Below, one piece after another: positions 45,850 to 54,547 of a stretch of DNA of 64,000 nt. The first letter of the stretch is position 1, and the number at the start of each line of letters is the position of its first letter. The notes beneath the pieces are model-generated. The model ran no database searches, was not told the origin of the DNA, and saw only the letters and a program-made list of their open reading frames with translations. The stretch covers positions 3,344,001-3,408,000 of the forward strand of contig NZ_CP121113.1 of NCBI RefSeq assembly GCF_029581395.1, given 5' to 3'. A program made the translations under genes and the position numbers. The stretch is from Roseinatronobacter sp. S2 (lineage in GTDB: Bacteria; Pseudomonadota; Alphaproteobacteria; Rhodobacterales; Rhodobacteraceae).

Positions 45850-47108
45850 ACGCCGCCGAACCCGATACCCTGTCGCTGCTTGCACAAAAGATCTTCGACG
45901 ATCTGCGCGCCATGTCGCCCGATGGTGCAGGTGTCAGTCGCCCCGCCTATTCCAGTATCGAGACGCGCGCGCTGGACTATCTGTCGGACGTCGCGCGCGC
46001 CCATGGGCTGGCTGTGGATCATGACGCTGCGGGCAATGGCTGGTTTTGTCTGCCCGAACACCGCGACGCCGACCGCTTCATGGTGGTAGGGTCGCATATC
46101 GACAGCGTGCCCGAGGGCGGGAATTTCGACGGCCTTGCCGGCGTTGTCGCGGGGTTGCTGGTCCTGATCCGCGCGCAAGGCCGTGGGCTGCGCATTCCGG
46201 TGAAATGTCTGGCGCTGCGTGGCGAAGAAAGCGCATGGTTCGGCTCATGCTATCTGGGATCAAAGGCCTTGACAGGACAAATGACAGCCACCGAACTGGC
46301 CGCGCCGCACAAGGCAGATGGACGTCCGCTTGCGGACCATATGGCCGATCTGGGTATCGACACGGCGGCTATTGCGGCAGGTCAATCGCTGATCGCGCCG
46401 GACCGCATCGCGGGCTATGTAGAACTGCATATCGAACAGGGACCGCTATTGGTAGAGCGCGACATCCCCGCTGCTGTGGTGACCGGCATCAGGGGGAATA
46501 TACGCTACCGCGCAATCACCTGCACCGGCGAGGGGGGGCATTCGGGCGCAGTGCCGCGTGTCTATCGCCGTGATCCGGTGCTGGCCATGGCCGACCTGCT
46601 GACGCGGCTGGATGACAGCTGGCTGCACATCCTGCAAACCGGCGGTGATCTGGTGCTGACCTCGGGGGTGGTCGGCACCGACCCTGCGCGCCATGCCATC
46701 ACGCGGATCGCCGACAGCATCAGTTTCAGTCTGGATATCCGGTCGCAAAGCACAGAAGTTCTCGCGCATATGCGTGACTATCTGCACGAAGAAATGGCAG
46801 ATATCGCGCGGGTGCGCAGCGTCAGTTTCGACACAGGCCCCGAAATACCCGCCGCCCCCGCCCTGATGGACAAGACCATGGTGCGCGACCTGATGGAGGC
46901 CATGCGCAGCACCGGGATTGAACCGTTCAGCATGGCATCAGGGGCGGGGCATGACGCTGCGGTTTTTGCGCAGGCAGGCGTGCCGGCCGCGATGATCTTC
47001 GTACGCAACCGCAATGGGTCGCATAATCCGCGCGAAGCGATGGAGATTGCGGATTTTATGGTGGGAACCCGGATCATTTCCGCCTATCTGGAGGCCCTAC
47101 AGCCATGA
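45846..47108 (+). CDS. N-carbamoyl amidohydrolase (ureidosuccinase/hydantoinase-carbamoylase family)
   Basis: Dinuclear-metal amidase of the M20/carbamoylase family, about 420 residues. Metal ligands are in VGSHIDSVPEGGNFDGLAGV, the EE of LRGEESAWFGS, and the histidines in YVELHIEQGPLL and SGAGHDAAVF. GEGGHSGAVP is the dimerisation-domain histidine motif. Relatives split N-carbamoyl-amino acids, beta-ureidopropionate or allantoate. Beside PyrD/PyrK the obvious substrate is N-carbamoyl-L-aspartate (ureidosuccinate), releasing aspartate, ammonia and carbon dioxide. Its start overlaps the pyrD stop, and its stop overlaps pyrE. Confidence 0.85.
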   Translation: MNAAEPDTLSLLAQKIFDDLRAMSPDGAGVSRPAYSSIETRALDYLSDVARAHGLAVDHDAAGNGWFCLPEHRDADRFMVVGSHIDSVPEGGNFDGLAGVVAGLLVLIRAQGRGLRIPVKCLALRGEESAWFGSCYLGSKALTGQMTATELAAPHKADGRPLADHMADLGIDTAAIAAGQSLIAPDRIAGYVELHIEQGPLLVERDIPAAVVTGIRGNIRYRAITCTGEGGHSGAVPRVYRRDPVLAMADLLTRLDDSWLHILQTGGDLVLTSGVVGTDPARHAITRIADSISFSLDIRSQSTEVLAHMRDYLHEEMADIARVRSVSFDTGPEIPAAPALMDKTMVRDLMEAMRSTGIEPFSMASGAGHDAAVFAQAGVPAAMIFVRNRNGSHNPREAMEIADFMVGTRIISAYLEALQP

Positions 47109-47830
47109 TGACGGGATCTGCAGACATGACCGGATTGACGCCCGCACGGCGCGCTGAAATCGCACGGGAAACAGCGCTGGCGCTGTTGCAGATTGGTGCA
47201 GTGCGCCTGTCGGTGGACCGCCCGTTCATGTTCAGCTCCGGGCTTGTCAGTCCTGTCTATATCGATTGCCGCCGCATCATTTCTTATCCAGACATACGCG
47301 AACGCCTTATGGCCTGCGCGACAGAAGTGTTGCGAAATGATATCGCAGGCACCGAAGCGGTCGCGGGCGGCGAAACAGCTGGCATTCCCTTTGCTGCGCT
47401 GATCGCCGCCAACACCGCCCTGCCCATGCAATATGTGCGCAAACGGCCCAAGGGTTATGGCCCGCATGCGCAGGTCGAAGGCGTGGTATTACCCGGCCAG
47501 CAAGTGACCCTGATCGAGGATCTGACCACCGATGGCGGATCAAAGCTGCGTTTTTGCAAGGCATTGCGCCGTGCGGGCGCGCAGGTGTCGGATTGTCTGG
47601 TTATTTTTTACTATGATATTTTCCCCCAGACCCGCGACATGCTGACCGCCGAAGGGCTGACGCTGCACGCCCTGGCCAATTGGCAGGATATTCTGGCCGT
47701 GGCAGGCACAGACAGCCCGTTCAGCAGCCGTGAACTGGCCGAAATCCGGTCATTTCTGGACAATCCACTTGACTGGTCGGCCCGCAATGGCGGGGCATCT
47801 CGGCTGTTTTTCCAAGAAAGGACTGTATGA
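47105..47830 (+). CDS. pyrE: Orotate phosphoribosyltransferase
   Basis: Converts orotate and PRPP to orotidine 5'-phosphate, 241 residues. The PRPP-binding motif is VTLIEDLTTDGGSK. Other PyrE features are FMFSSGLVSPVYIDCRRI and PMQYVRKRPKGYG. ATG overlaps the amidase stop; a second ATG at 47126 is possible. This is probably an extra, salvage-type copy, because de novo pyrE is normally elsewhere in such genomes; that copy cannot be seen here. Confidence 0.9.
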   Translation: MMTGSADMTGLTPARRAEIARETALALLQIGAVRLSVDRPFMFSSGLVSPVYIDCRRIISYPDIRERLMACATEVLRNDIAGTEAVAGGETAGIPFAALIAANTALPMQYVRKRPKGYGPHAQVEGVVLPGQQVTLIEDLTTDGGSKLRFCKALRRAGAQVSDCLVIFYYDIFPQTRDMLTAEGLTLHALANWQDILAVAGTDSPFSSRELAEIRSFLDNPLDWSARNGGASRLFFQERTV

Positions 47831-48168
47831 TGTTCACTTCACTGATCGAAGCCTTGCAGGATCGCGGGCGCGGCATTCACGGCTACCGCGCGCTGGCCGA
47901 GGCCGCCTATGAAAAGGCCCGCAGCGCACCAGAGGCGGCGGCCTATTTCATGCTGGCCAAACAGGCCGATGATTTCGTGGAGTTCACCGAGCGCATGCCG
48001 GTTCCCGCGCGCGAACTTGATGCCATGTTTGACCGGATCAGTGCGAATGCGCAGGCACTTGACGCGGCTTTCGGGGGGAACGCAAACCACGGCGGGGACG
48101 CTGCGGCGGTTCTGGATGTGCTGAACCGTATTGCACAGGAAGCGGCTGCAATGCGCAGCACCACCTGA
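47827..48168 (+). CDS. Small protein of unknown function, end of the TRAP-pyr operon
   Basis: A 113-residue, helix-rich acidic protein (MMFTSLIEALQDRGRGIHGYRALAEAAYEKARS...) whose start overlaps the pyrE stop, so it is translated with the operon. No domain recognised and no membrane segment or signal peptide. The overlap and the lack of shadow coding make it likely real. Confidence 0.7.
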   Translation: MMFTSLIEALQDRGRGIHGYRALAEAAYEKARSAPEAAAYFMLAKQADDFVEFTERMPVPARELDAMFDRISANAQALDAAFGGNANHGGDAAAVLDVLNRIAQEAAAMRSTT

Positions 48169-48254
48169 ATGGCAAGGATCCGTGTCTCATTGCCCCCATC
48201 GGTGGTGCGGATCTGAGAGTTGCGGACCTTTTGCAAGAATCGGTTTAACAGGAC

Positions 48255-48332
48255 GCTGTTGCACAAATCAGCTGATGGCTGAGGTTTCCCTTTCCCCGGA
48301 CAAACTCATCCCACCGCTTCCGTGACGGGCGC
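48255..48332 (-). mobile_element. IS5-family end remnant
   Basis: GCTGTTGCACAAATC (48255-48269) matches the terminal repeat at 39074. Just inside, the minus strand reads the last transposase residues PVTEAVG and a stop at 48306-48308. Only about 80 bases survive. It has the same orientation as the remnant at 39074. Confidence 0.7.
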
Positions 48333-48355
48333 GTCCGAGGAAAGGAGAGGTCATT

Positions 48356-48523
48356 TCACACGCGCGCTATGCCGCATCGACCGCCCGGCCAGACCCCCTC
48401 GGGCGAGATGAAGCCATCGCCATCCGCATCCAGAAGATCAAACCATTCGGCAAACCCGGGATTCAGGGCAACGGCTTCTTCGCGGCTGATCCGGCCATCA
48501 CCATCCGTGTCGGCGGCGGTCCA
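48356..48523 (-). pseudogene. EF-hand protein fragment fused to an IS3 orfB frame
   Basis: The last 56 codons of the orfB reading frame lie outside the IS and encode two EF-hand calcium loops, [15 protein letters not shown] and [16 protein letters not shown], then stop. This is the C-terminal end of an EF-hand protein. The matching N-terminal half is not found on the other side of the IS, so the gene was truncated or the region rearranged. Confidence 0.7.
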
Positions 48524-49432
48524 TGACCTGCCCCCGGTCGTCCCTCGTTCATAACGAGAGTCCTTGGGGTTGATAGTTGTCGTTTTGGGCTTGGGCAAGC
48601 GCGCCGTGCGCGGAGCCCTCAGATAGCTCAAGCGCTTGGGCCGCGCTTCAGCGGGTGTTTTGTTGCCCAGCGATGAATGTAGCCTGACGTGGTTGTAATC
48701 ATAGCGCCACAGGCCCAGTTTTCGCCGTGCATCGTCCAGGCTGTCGAAGATTTCCTCATTCAAGCACTCGTCGCGCAGGCTGCCATTGAATGACTCGATA
48801 TAACCGTTCTGTTGCGGCTTGCCGGGATCGATGTAGTGCCACTCGACGGCGTTTTCGTTCGTCCACTTCAGGATCGCCTTGCTGGTGAACTCGGTGCCAT
48901 TGTCCGAGACGAAGCAGGCCGGTTTTCCATAGATCCGGACCAGCGCATCCAGCTCCCGCGCAACCCGTGCGCCAGAGATGCTGGTGTCGGCAATCAGGCC
49001 GAGGTTTTCACGGCAGCAATCGTCGTTGACCGCCAGGATGCGGAACTTCCGGCAAGCCCCGAAGGTGTCGGACAGAAAGTCCAACGACCAGTGCTGGTTC
49101 GGCCGCAGCGGCACTGGCATTGGTGTCCGACTGCCGCGTGCCCGCTTACGGCCTCGCCTGCGGCGCACCGACAGCCCCTCTTCACGGTAAATCCGGTAGA
49201 GCTTCTTTTCGTTCATCACCATGCCCTTGCGCTCCAGCATGATACCAATGCGCCGATACCCAAACCGGCGACGCTTCTCGGCGATCTTGTTCATTTCCAC
49301 ACGGATATCCGGATTATCGGGCGGCCGCTCGCGCCGCACCGTCTTCGGATCGACACCGATCAGGACGCAGGCCCGGCGCTGAGAGATCGAATGATCCTTC
49401 ATCGCCCGCAGCACTGCGTCCCGCCGTTGCAT
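48356..49432 (-). CDS. IS3-family transposase OrfB reading through into an EF-hand tail
   Basis: DDE transposase of 358 residues. The catalytic triad appears intact: [10 protein letters not shown] (D), [10 protein letters not shown] (D) and [14 protein letters not shown] (E). The N-terminal HTH_21 region has [14 protein letters not shown]. The usual end after [16 protein letters not shown] is followed by codons through the right inverted repeat (GGRS) and then by EF-hand sequence. In IS3 elements orfB is normally made as an OrfAB fusion by a -1 frameshift. Whether the extended tail harms activity is unknown. Confidence 0.85.
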   Translation of the reverse strand: MQRRDAVLRAMKDHSISQRRACVLIGVDPKTVRRERPPDNPDIRVEMNKIAEKRRRFGYRRIGIMLERKGMVMNEKKLYRIYREEGLSVRRRRGRKRARGSRTPMPVPLRPNQHWSLDFLSDTFGACRKFRILAVNDDCCRENLGLIADTSISGARVARELDALVRIYGKPACFVSDNGTEFTSKAILKWTNENAVEWHYIDPGKPQQNGYIESFNGSLRDECLNEEIFDSLDDARRKLGLWRYDYNHVRLHSSLGNKTPAEARPKRLSYLRAPRTARLPKPKTTTINPKDSRYERGTTGGRSWTAADTDGDGRISREEAVALNPGFAEWFDLLDADGDGFISPEGVWPGGRCGIARV

Positions 49433-49811
49433 CGGCGTCGTCAGGCCTCAGCCATGGTCCTCGGACCAATGGCGTCCCATGGCTTCGATCCCAGCAAATC
49501 CTTCAGCACAACGTTGTCGAGCATGGTATCCGCCAGCAAACGCTTCAACTTCGCGTTCTCGTCCTCGAGCTGCTTCAGCCTCTTGGCATCCGACAACTCC
49601 ATCCCGCCATACTTGGCCTTCAGCTTGTAAAACGAGGCCGGGCTGAGACCGTGCTTGCGGCAGACCTCCGCCGTGGCCATGCCAGCTTCTTGCTCTTTGA
49701 TCATTCCGATGATCTGCGCTTCGGTGAAACGGCTTTTCCTCATGTCGTCTGCTCCTTCAAAGGTTGGGCAGAATCTACATCAGATTGAGGGAACTTTCGG
49801 GGGGCAGGTCA
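48524..49811 (-). mobile_element. IS3-family (IS407-group-like) insertion sequence
   Basis: A 1288-bp element with terminal inverted repeats TGACCTGCCCCC (48524-48535) and GGGGGCAGGTCA (ending 49811). It contains orfA and orfB in the usual partly overlapping-frame layout on the minus strand. No 4-bp target duplication is seen (left flank TCCA, right flank GCTT), which suggests rearrangement after insertion. Confidence 0.85.
49441..49743 (-). CDS. IS3-family transposase OrfA
   Basis: Helix-turn-helix protein of 100 residues ([47 protein letters not shown]), followed by a leucine-zipper-like coiled coil ([29 protein letters not shown]). Typical of the IS407/IS401 group. It lies upstream of orfB in a different phase. 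Confidence 0.9.
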   Translation of the reverse strand: MRKSRFTEAQIIGMIKEQEAGMATAEVCRKHGLSPASFYKLKAKYGGMELSDAKRLKQLEDENAKLKRLLADTMLDNVVLKDLLGSKPWDAIGPRTMAEA

Positions 49812-49937
49812 GCTTGAACAAAGGAATTCTTCGATAGAACGTAGAGTCCTCTGCAAAACTCGGATAGTGTCTTTGGGGCTGTTCAGTGCCACAATTGTCA
49901 GCCAACATCGACATGAAACAGGACTTTCGGAGAAATC

Positions 49938-50498
49938 ATGCCCCGCCCCAAGACCGTATCTGATGAGGAAGTTCTGGGGGCCGCTTTGCATGTCATGGCA
50001 AGCAGCGGTATGATCTTCACGATGTCGGACATCGCACGGCACGTGGGCCTCTCTCGTGCGACATTAATTCAGAGGTTCGGTGATCGAGATTCGATCCTAC
50101 GAAGGATTGCCGAGCAAGAAGTTGAAGCGACCCGTTCATGGCTCGAAGATCTTCCAATAATCGAGGGTGCTGACGCGCTTTGGCAATTTCTCGAAGTAAT
50201 CGTCAGCAGCATGGGAAAAGGAGATGGTTTTTCAGCCCGTGTTCAAATCGCAGCTTTCGAGTCGCGCGACCCTAGTTTACGGTCGCTGGCCGACCAAAGA
50301 TATGCTCTTGTCCAAAAGGCCATTGCGGCCAGGCTTCCCAACAACGCAGAACGGCTTGAAACGGCGAAGCACCTTCATGCAATCATTGCAGGAGCCACAA
50401 TGCAGTGGGTCGTCACTGATGGGTCCGAAGATTTGTCCGAATTCGTCCTTCGCAGGCTTAGGTGGGCGGTGGACAACCTAGCGCAGGACTTGACCTAG
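49938..50498 (+). CDS. TetR-family regulator
   Basis: TetR/AcrR-type repressor of 186 residues. HTH: FTMSDIARHVGLSRATLIQRFGDRDSILRRIAEQE. The C-terminal domain is short and not assignable. It lies upstream of an alpha/beta-hydrolase gene in the same direction. GGTTATAT-type inverted repeats stand just after its stop, suggesting it controls the hydrolase. Confidence 0.85.
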   Translation: MPRPKTVSDEEVLGAALHVMASSGMIFTMSDIARHVGLSRATLIQRFGDRDSILRRIAEQEVEATRSWLEDLPIIEGADALWQFLEVIVSSMGKGDGFSARVQIAAFESRDPSLRSLADQRYALVQKAIAARLPNNAERLETAKHLHAIIAGATMQWVVTDGSEDLSEFVLRRLRWAVDNLAQDLT

Positions 50499-50502
50499 CC
50501 TT

Positions 50503-50522
50503 GGTTATATCAGTATATAACC
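50503..50522. promoter_or_regulatory. Inverted repeat, candidate TetR operator
   Basis: GGTTATAT-CAGT-ATATAACC, perfect eight-base arms, begins four bases after the TetR stop. A further half-site GGTTATATAC is at 50531-50540. Both lie upstream of the hydrolase gene. Confidence 0.65.
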
Positions 50523-50639
50523 TACATGTCGGTTATATACGAGAACTTCAATATGCATCGTCGATAGTTTCTTGGTGAGCTGGCTGCGTTGGTGTCATTG
50601 CCGCTGGCCACTTTGGCCCAAATGAACGGGGAGCAAGAT

Positions 50640-51533
50640 ATGAAGATGATCGAGTCACAAGGCATCCAGATCGCCACACAAGCCTTCGGCTCACCTGACA
50701 ACCCGAGTTTGATCTTGGTGATGGGCGCGACGGCTTCCATGCTGGGGTGGCCGGATACACTTTGTGCCGCACTCGCGAACCGTGGGTTCTACGTCATTCG
50801 GTTTGATCATCGCGATACGGGACAATCGACGACTGTGCAGCCCGGCGCGGCGCGGTATACGGTGGAAAACATGGCATCCGATGTTGTCGGGATCATGGAC
50901 GGCTATGGTCTGGACAGCGCCCATATTTTGGGAATGTCTTTGGGTGGCTATATCTCGCAGATTGTTGCCCTGACAAATCCTGATCGTGTCCGCTCACTGA
51001 CGCTCCTTGCTTCCGAACCTCTTGGATGGGATGGCCCCGCGTTGCCTCACATCTCGAAGGAATTCCTAGATCATTTTGGCAATCTGGCTTCTCTGAATTG
51101 GTCGCGTGAAACGGAGGCGACGGAATTCCTGCTGACCAACGAACGACTAAGTGCCGGTTCGGGTCAGAATTTTAACGAAGCCTACATGCGCAGTCGCATT
51201 AAGCAGATACTTGCGCGCACTTCCAGTCCAGCCAGTATGTTCAATCATGCAACGCTTGACACGCGACGAGATTGGACCGGCCGTTTTCGTGACATAACCG
51301 TTCCGGTTCTAATCCTCCACGGTGCGGATGATCCAATCCTGCCAGTCGAAAACGGTGAAGCCCTCGCTGGGGGTATCGCGGGATCTGAGTTGATCGTCTT
51401 GGATGGAATAGGGCACGAACTGCCTCTCTCCAGAGTTGAAACCATTGCTGACCTTATTACGGGCGGCGTCCCGCAATATGGTCGACGTCGACAATCTTTC
51501 TGGGTCCCTAGCAAGCAGCCATTCGCTGCATAG
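50640..51533 (+). CDS. Alpha/beta-hydrolase
   Basis: Alpha/beta-hydrolase of about 297 residues. The nucleophile is in ILGMSLGGYISQIVAL (GxSxG), the acid in LILHGADDPILPVENG and the histidine in VLDGIGHELPLSR. NPSLILVMGATASMLGWPD supplies the oxyanion region, and IRFDHRDTGQST is typical of the aclacinomycin-methylesterase-like branch. GGGGAG precedes the ATG at 50640 (MKMIESQGI). Substrate unknown; regulated by the upstream TetR protein if the operator guess holds. Confidence 0.85.
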   Translation: MKMIESQGIQIATQAFGSPDNPSLILVMGATASMLGWPDTLCAALANRGFYVIRFDHRDTGQSTTVQPGAARYTVENMASDVVGIMDGYGLDSAHILGMSLGGYISQIVALTNPDRVRSLTLLASEPLGWDGPALPHISKEFLDHFGNLASLNWSRETEATEFLLTNERLSAGSGQNFNEAYMRSRIKQILARTSSPASMFNHATLDTRRDWTGRFRDITVPVLILHGADDPILPVENGEALAGGIAGSELIVLDGIGHELPLSRVETIADLITGGVPQYGRRRQSFWVPSKQPFAA

Positions 51534-51560
51534 CAGAAAATGGTCAATATGGGCTGATGC

Positions 51561-51716
51561 TGTTGAAAAACTCGCCTCTTCGCCACCACACGTCAGACCG
51601 ACGGAATTTCTTCCCGTGAAAGCGCAATTTTGCAAACAAAGCCTGCCAAATGATCTGCGGCAAGAACGTAGTTCCAAGCTTCAGAGGCATTTTTCACGCG
51701 ACGGCGTTTTTCAACA
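51561..51716. repeat. MITE-like element or internally deleted IS with 11-bp inverted ends
   Basis: TGTTGAAAAAC (51561-51571) and GTTTTTCAACA (51706-51716) are perfect inverted repeats 156 bases apart overall. The ends resemble those of several transposase-bearing IS groups. Nothing coding is inside. The IS110 transposase starts 70 bases further on. Confidence 0.5.
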
Positions 51717-51786
51717 TGGGGTAATGGTCTGACTGCTCTTCGCAGACCCTGATAGGATCTGGGTCATCATTTAGAGGAGAAGACCG

Positions 51787-52800
51787 ATGGACTATTTTGC
51801 AGGTTTGGATGTCTCGCTCGAGAAGACGCATATTTGCGTACTCGACCGAGAGGGTACGATTGTCGGCGAGGCTGTGGCTGCTTCGACGCCGGAAGGCATC
51901 GGCGAAGCGTTGGACGGGGCGCCTGCTTGCAGGTCTGTCGTTTTCGAGACCGGTCGCATGGCGCCGATGCTCTACCACGGACTGGCCGAGCGCGGTGTGC
52001 CCATCGTCTGTATCGAAAGTCGGCAGGCCTACCAGGCACTCAAGACGCTCGCCACGCACAAGACCGACCGCAACGATGCCCGAGGGCTCGCGCATCTGGC
52101 CCGGACCGGGTTCTTCAAACAGGTCCACGTCAAATCGCTTCCGGCCCACGCGGTCCGCTCTCTGATCATGGCCCGCAAGAAGCTGGTCGGGCAGCGGATC
52201 ATGCTGGAGAACCAAATCCGCGGGCTGGCGGTCGTGTTCGGTGCGAGATTGCCACGCGGGCTCTCCCCGACCTTCGTCCGGGATGTTCTGGCCATGAGTG
52301 AGGGCGTAGCCGGCCTCTCCGCCGCGATGCGTGGCCTGGTCAGCGCACGCGAGGCAGTGCTTTCCGCGATCGCCGCCATCGACACTGACATCAAACATCT
52401 CGTGCGACAGTCCAGGGCCTGCAGACGGCTGATGACGGTCCCCGGCGTGGGGCCGCTCACTGCGCTTGCCTTTACCGCCGCCATCGACGACCCGGCGCGG
52501 TTCCGAAAATCGCGCGATATCGGCGCCTATCTTGGTCTGGTCCCACGGCGCTATCAGTCCGGTGAGCTCGACTATACCGGCCATATATCGAAAACCGGGG
52601 ATCGCCGCGTCCGGACGCTGCTCTACGAGGCCGCGAACGTCATGCTGACTCGCTACAAGGGCGCGCTGAAACTGAAGGATTGGGCGTTGGCGATCGCGCA
52701 GAGGTCCAACATGCGCAAAGCCCGGATCGCATTGGCGCGCCGCCTGGCCGTGATCATGCATGCGATGCTCAAGACCGACACCGACTTCCACCCGGCCTGA
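51787..52800 (+). CDS. IS110-family transposase
   Basis: DEDD-type transposase of 337 residues with a complete reading frame. The N-terminal RuvC-like domain begins FAGLDVSLEKTHICVLD, with ETGRMAPMLYHGL and THKTDRNDARGLAHLARTG giving the acidic residues. The C-terminal Tnp_20 domain has LMTVPGVGPLTALAF, FRKSRDIGAYLGLVPRRYQSG and the serine-bearing ISKTGDRRVRTLLYEAANVML. GGAGAAGACCG precedes the ATG. IS110 elements are guided by a bridge RNA from their non-coding ends. Confidence 0.93.
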   Translation: MDYFAGLDVSLEKTHICVLDREGTIVGEAVAASTPEGIGEALDGAPACRSVVFETGRMAPMLYHGLAERGVPIVCIESRQAYQALKTLATHKTDRNDARGLAHLARTGFFKQVHVKSLPAHAVRSLIMARKKLVGQRIMLENQIRGLAVVFGARLPRGLSPTFVRDVLAMSEGVAGLSAAMRGLVSAREAVLSAIAAIDTDIKHLVRQSRACRRLMTVPGVGPLTALAFTAAIDDPARFRKSRDIGAYLGLVPRRYQSGELDYTGHISKTGDRRVRTLLYEAANVMLTRYKGALKLKDWALAIAQRSNMRKARIALARRLAVIMHAMLKTDTDFHPA

Positions 52801-53228
52801 AGCCGACACGCGACACCGGTCAACGAGAAAGGAGACCGCCCCGAGCTCCCGAGCGGGAGCGACGCCCGAGGGAGGGAGCAGATGATGGCGCCGATTCTGT
52901 AGCACGCGGTCGATAAAAGCCGACTGCGATTTCAACCTCGCCACTCTCGCACCCAGCTTACCCCATAAAGTGCCGGCACCGAGCACGCAGAGAACGAAGG
53001 CTCCCGAAAGGCACCAACCGCTCAGGACAGCGCACTCAGACATTGACCCATTAGAGAACAGAATAGGCAGGGAGCGGCCTTGTGGCGGTGCAGCACATCA
53101 AAGGCCGCCCGACCGACAGTTTTACGGACAAAGTGAACTTTCGCTGCGAAGGCTCCAATATCGGCTTTCGATGGCGTGACAAAAAAAGGCGGATTCGCCA
53201 CAGGCGGAACTAGCTGAATGGGTCTGAA
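52801..53228 (+). other. Non-coding flank of the IS110 element, candidate bridge-RNA region
   Basis: About 430 bases with no gene. It includes a strong hairpin GCTCCCG-AG-CGGGAGC (52845-52860) and several smaller ones. A long structured 3' flank fits the IS1111-like layout where the bridge RNA is encoded after the transposase. Exact element ends were not found; GGTCTGA occurs on both sides (51722-51732 area and 53219-53227 area). Confidence 0.4.
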
Positions 53229-53603
53229 TCAGCCTGACCAGCTACTCCGACTCAATTTGACCTCCATATCTTTCCGATCAAAGGCGAATATGTGATGGCC
53301 GATACGATTGATCTCTTCCACAAAACCAGCAAGCGCTTTGCTGTGCGAAGCATGAACGGAAATGTCACCGAGGATCACCAAACGTGCCTGGTAGTTTTGC
53401 ATTTTCTGGAAGAAATGCCCTGCCTGCTTATTGCTCAGTTCGAAAAAGCATGGCGCGAAACGGTTCACAGGCACGACGATAACATCTGCCCCAGTGCCCC
53501 ATGTTTCCCCCAAAAGATCCAGTGCATCTTGTTCAGTCGACAATGCCGGGCCCTCGGCAGCGGCAAAATAGAGATTAAAGCCCTGAAACGGGTCCGTGCT
53601 CAT
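53229..53603 (-). CDS. DUF4180-domain protein
   Basis: Protein of 124 residues matching the DUF4180 pattern: GADVIVVPVNRFAPCFFEL, HFFQKMQNYQARLVILGDIS and SKALAGFVEEINRIGHHIFAF. The start MSTDPFQGF removes an 81-residue low-quality extension. Function unknown. It is isolated between IS sequences and may have been carried in with them. Confidence 0.78.
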   Translation of the reverse strand: MSTDPFQGFNLYFAAAEGPALSTEQDALDLLGETWGTGADVIVVPVNRFAPCFFELSNKQAGHFFQKMQNYQARLVILGDISVHASHSKALAGFVEEINRIGHHIFAFDRKDMEVKLSRSSWSG

Positions 53604-53897
53604 GTTGCGTCCTCTTCGCGCGTGTTGTGTTGCTTGGGCTTTGCGTTTCTGGTGCCGGTTTCCTGAAGCGTCACGCTCGGCAGTCGGCTGGCCTGTCTTA
53701 ACTACTCCTCGATCTGGCCTTCGTCCAGATTGTCCTTTTCGTGGATGTTCAGATGGCGCGTCTCTTCCGTTTCGGAGCTTGTCGGCGGGACCGGCGACCG
53801 GGATGACCCGCGCATGAACGTCAGCGGTGCATACCACTTGTAGCAATACATCGATAAGATGCAGCCATCATCTTTGCTATAGGGGATGTGTTTCGAC

Positions 53898-54225
53898 CGA
53901 GATGAAACCGCGCAAATATCGCGGGACAAAGGCAGACTGTCAGGTCTGCTATGCGAAGGCAAAATGCTGCCCCAACAGCGATACCCGCAGCCTCCAGTGT
54001 GGGAAATACGAGGTGGTGCGCGATTTTGCCCGCAGTTGCACGGCCTCCGCATTCAATGAAATCGCCTCGAGGCGGCGCAAGAAAGTCGAGATGCTCTTCG
54101 CGCATCTGAAGCATATCCTGGGCCTCAACCGTTTAAGGTTGAGGGGGCCGCTGGGGGTGAAAGACGAGTTTACACTCGCCGCCACCGCCCAGAACCTCCG
54201 GAAACTGGCCAAGCTCTGCCTATAA
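53898..54225 (+). mobile_element. IS1182-like transposase remnant
   Basis: C-terminal part of a DDE transposase: KYRGTKADCQVCYAKAKCCPN and RRRKKVEMLFAHLKHILGLNRLRLRG with EFTLAATAQNLRKLAKL, then stop. The N-terminal two thirds are missing, so it is inactive. Confidence 0.8.
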
Positions 54226-54322
54226 TCGTCCCATCGGCGCCGATCGGCTGAGAAAACCGATCTCGCGGCTGTTTAAAGCCATCAGCTCTCATCGAAAAAC
54301 CGCGAAGTGTGAAAATCGGGCT

Positions 54323-54547
54323 GAAGACGACAACGAGCTATTCAGCTGCGTCAGCGCGCCGCCGTCATTCAGCGCTGAACTGTTCCAGCTTCCATTTGAG
54401 CCCCGCACGCACGGCTGGCCATTCCGACGGAATGATGCTGTAAACACAGGTATCACGAAGGCTGCCAGGAAACTAGCCGTCCTGCTGTATCGAATGTGTG
54501 GAGATGGCACCGAGTTCCGTCCGGCAGAGGTGGAGGGCACAGCATGA
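54323..54547 (+). mobile_element. IS110-family transposase C-terminal remnant
   Basis: The frame ending at 54547 finishes GITKAARKLAVLLYRMCGDGTEFRPAEVEG, which matches the end of IS110 transposases different from the complete one at 51787. Downstream sequence to about 54720, with TTGACCCAAATGCCCAATTAGAGAA, resembles the 3' flank of such elements; a similar ATTGACCCATTAGAGAACAG is at 53041-53060. Confidence 0.5.

Noticed and set aside
52970..53179. 70-codon plus-strand frame after the IS110 transposase
   Set aside because: No ribosome site or family; lies in the non-coding flank expected for IS110 elements.
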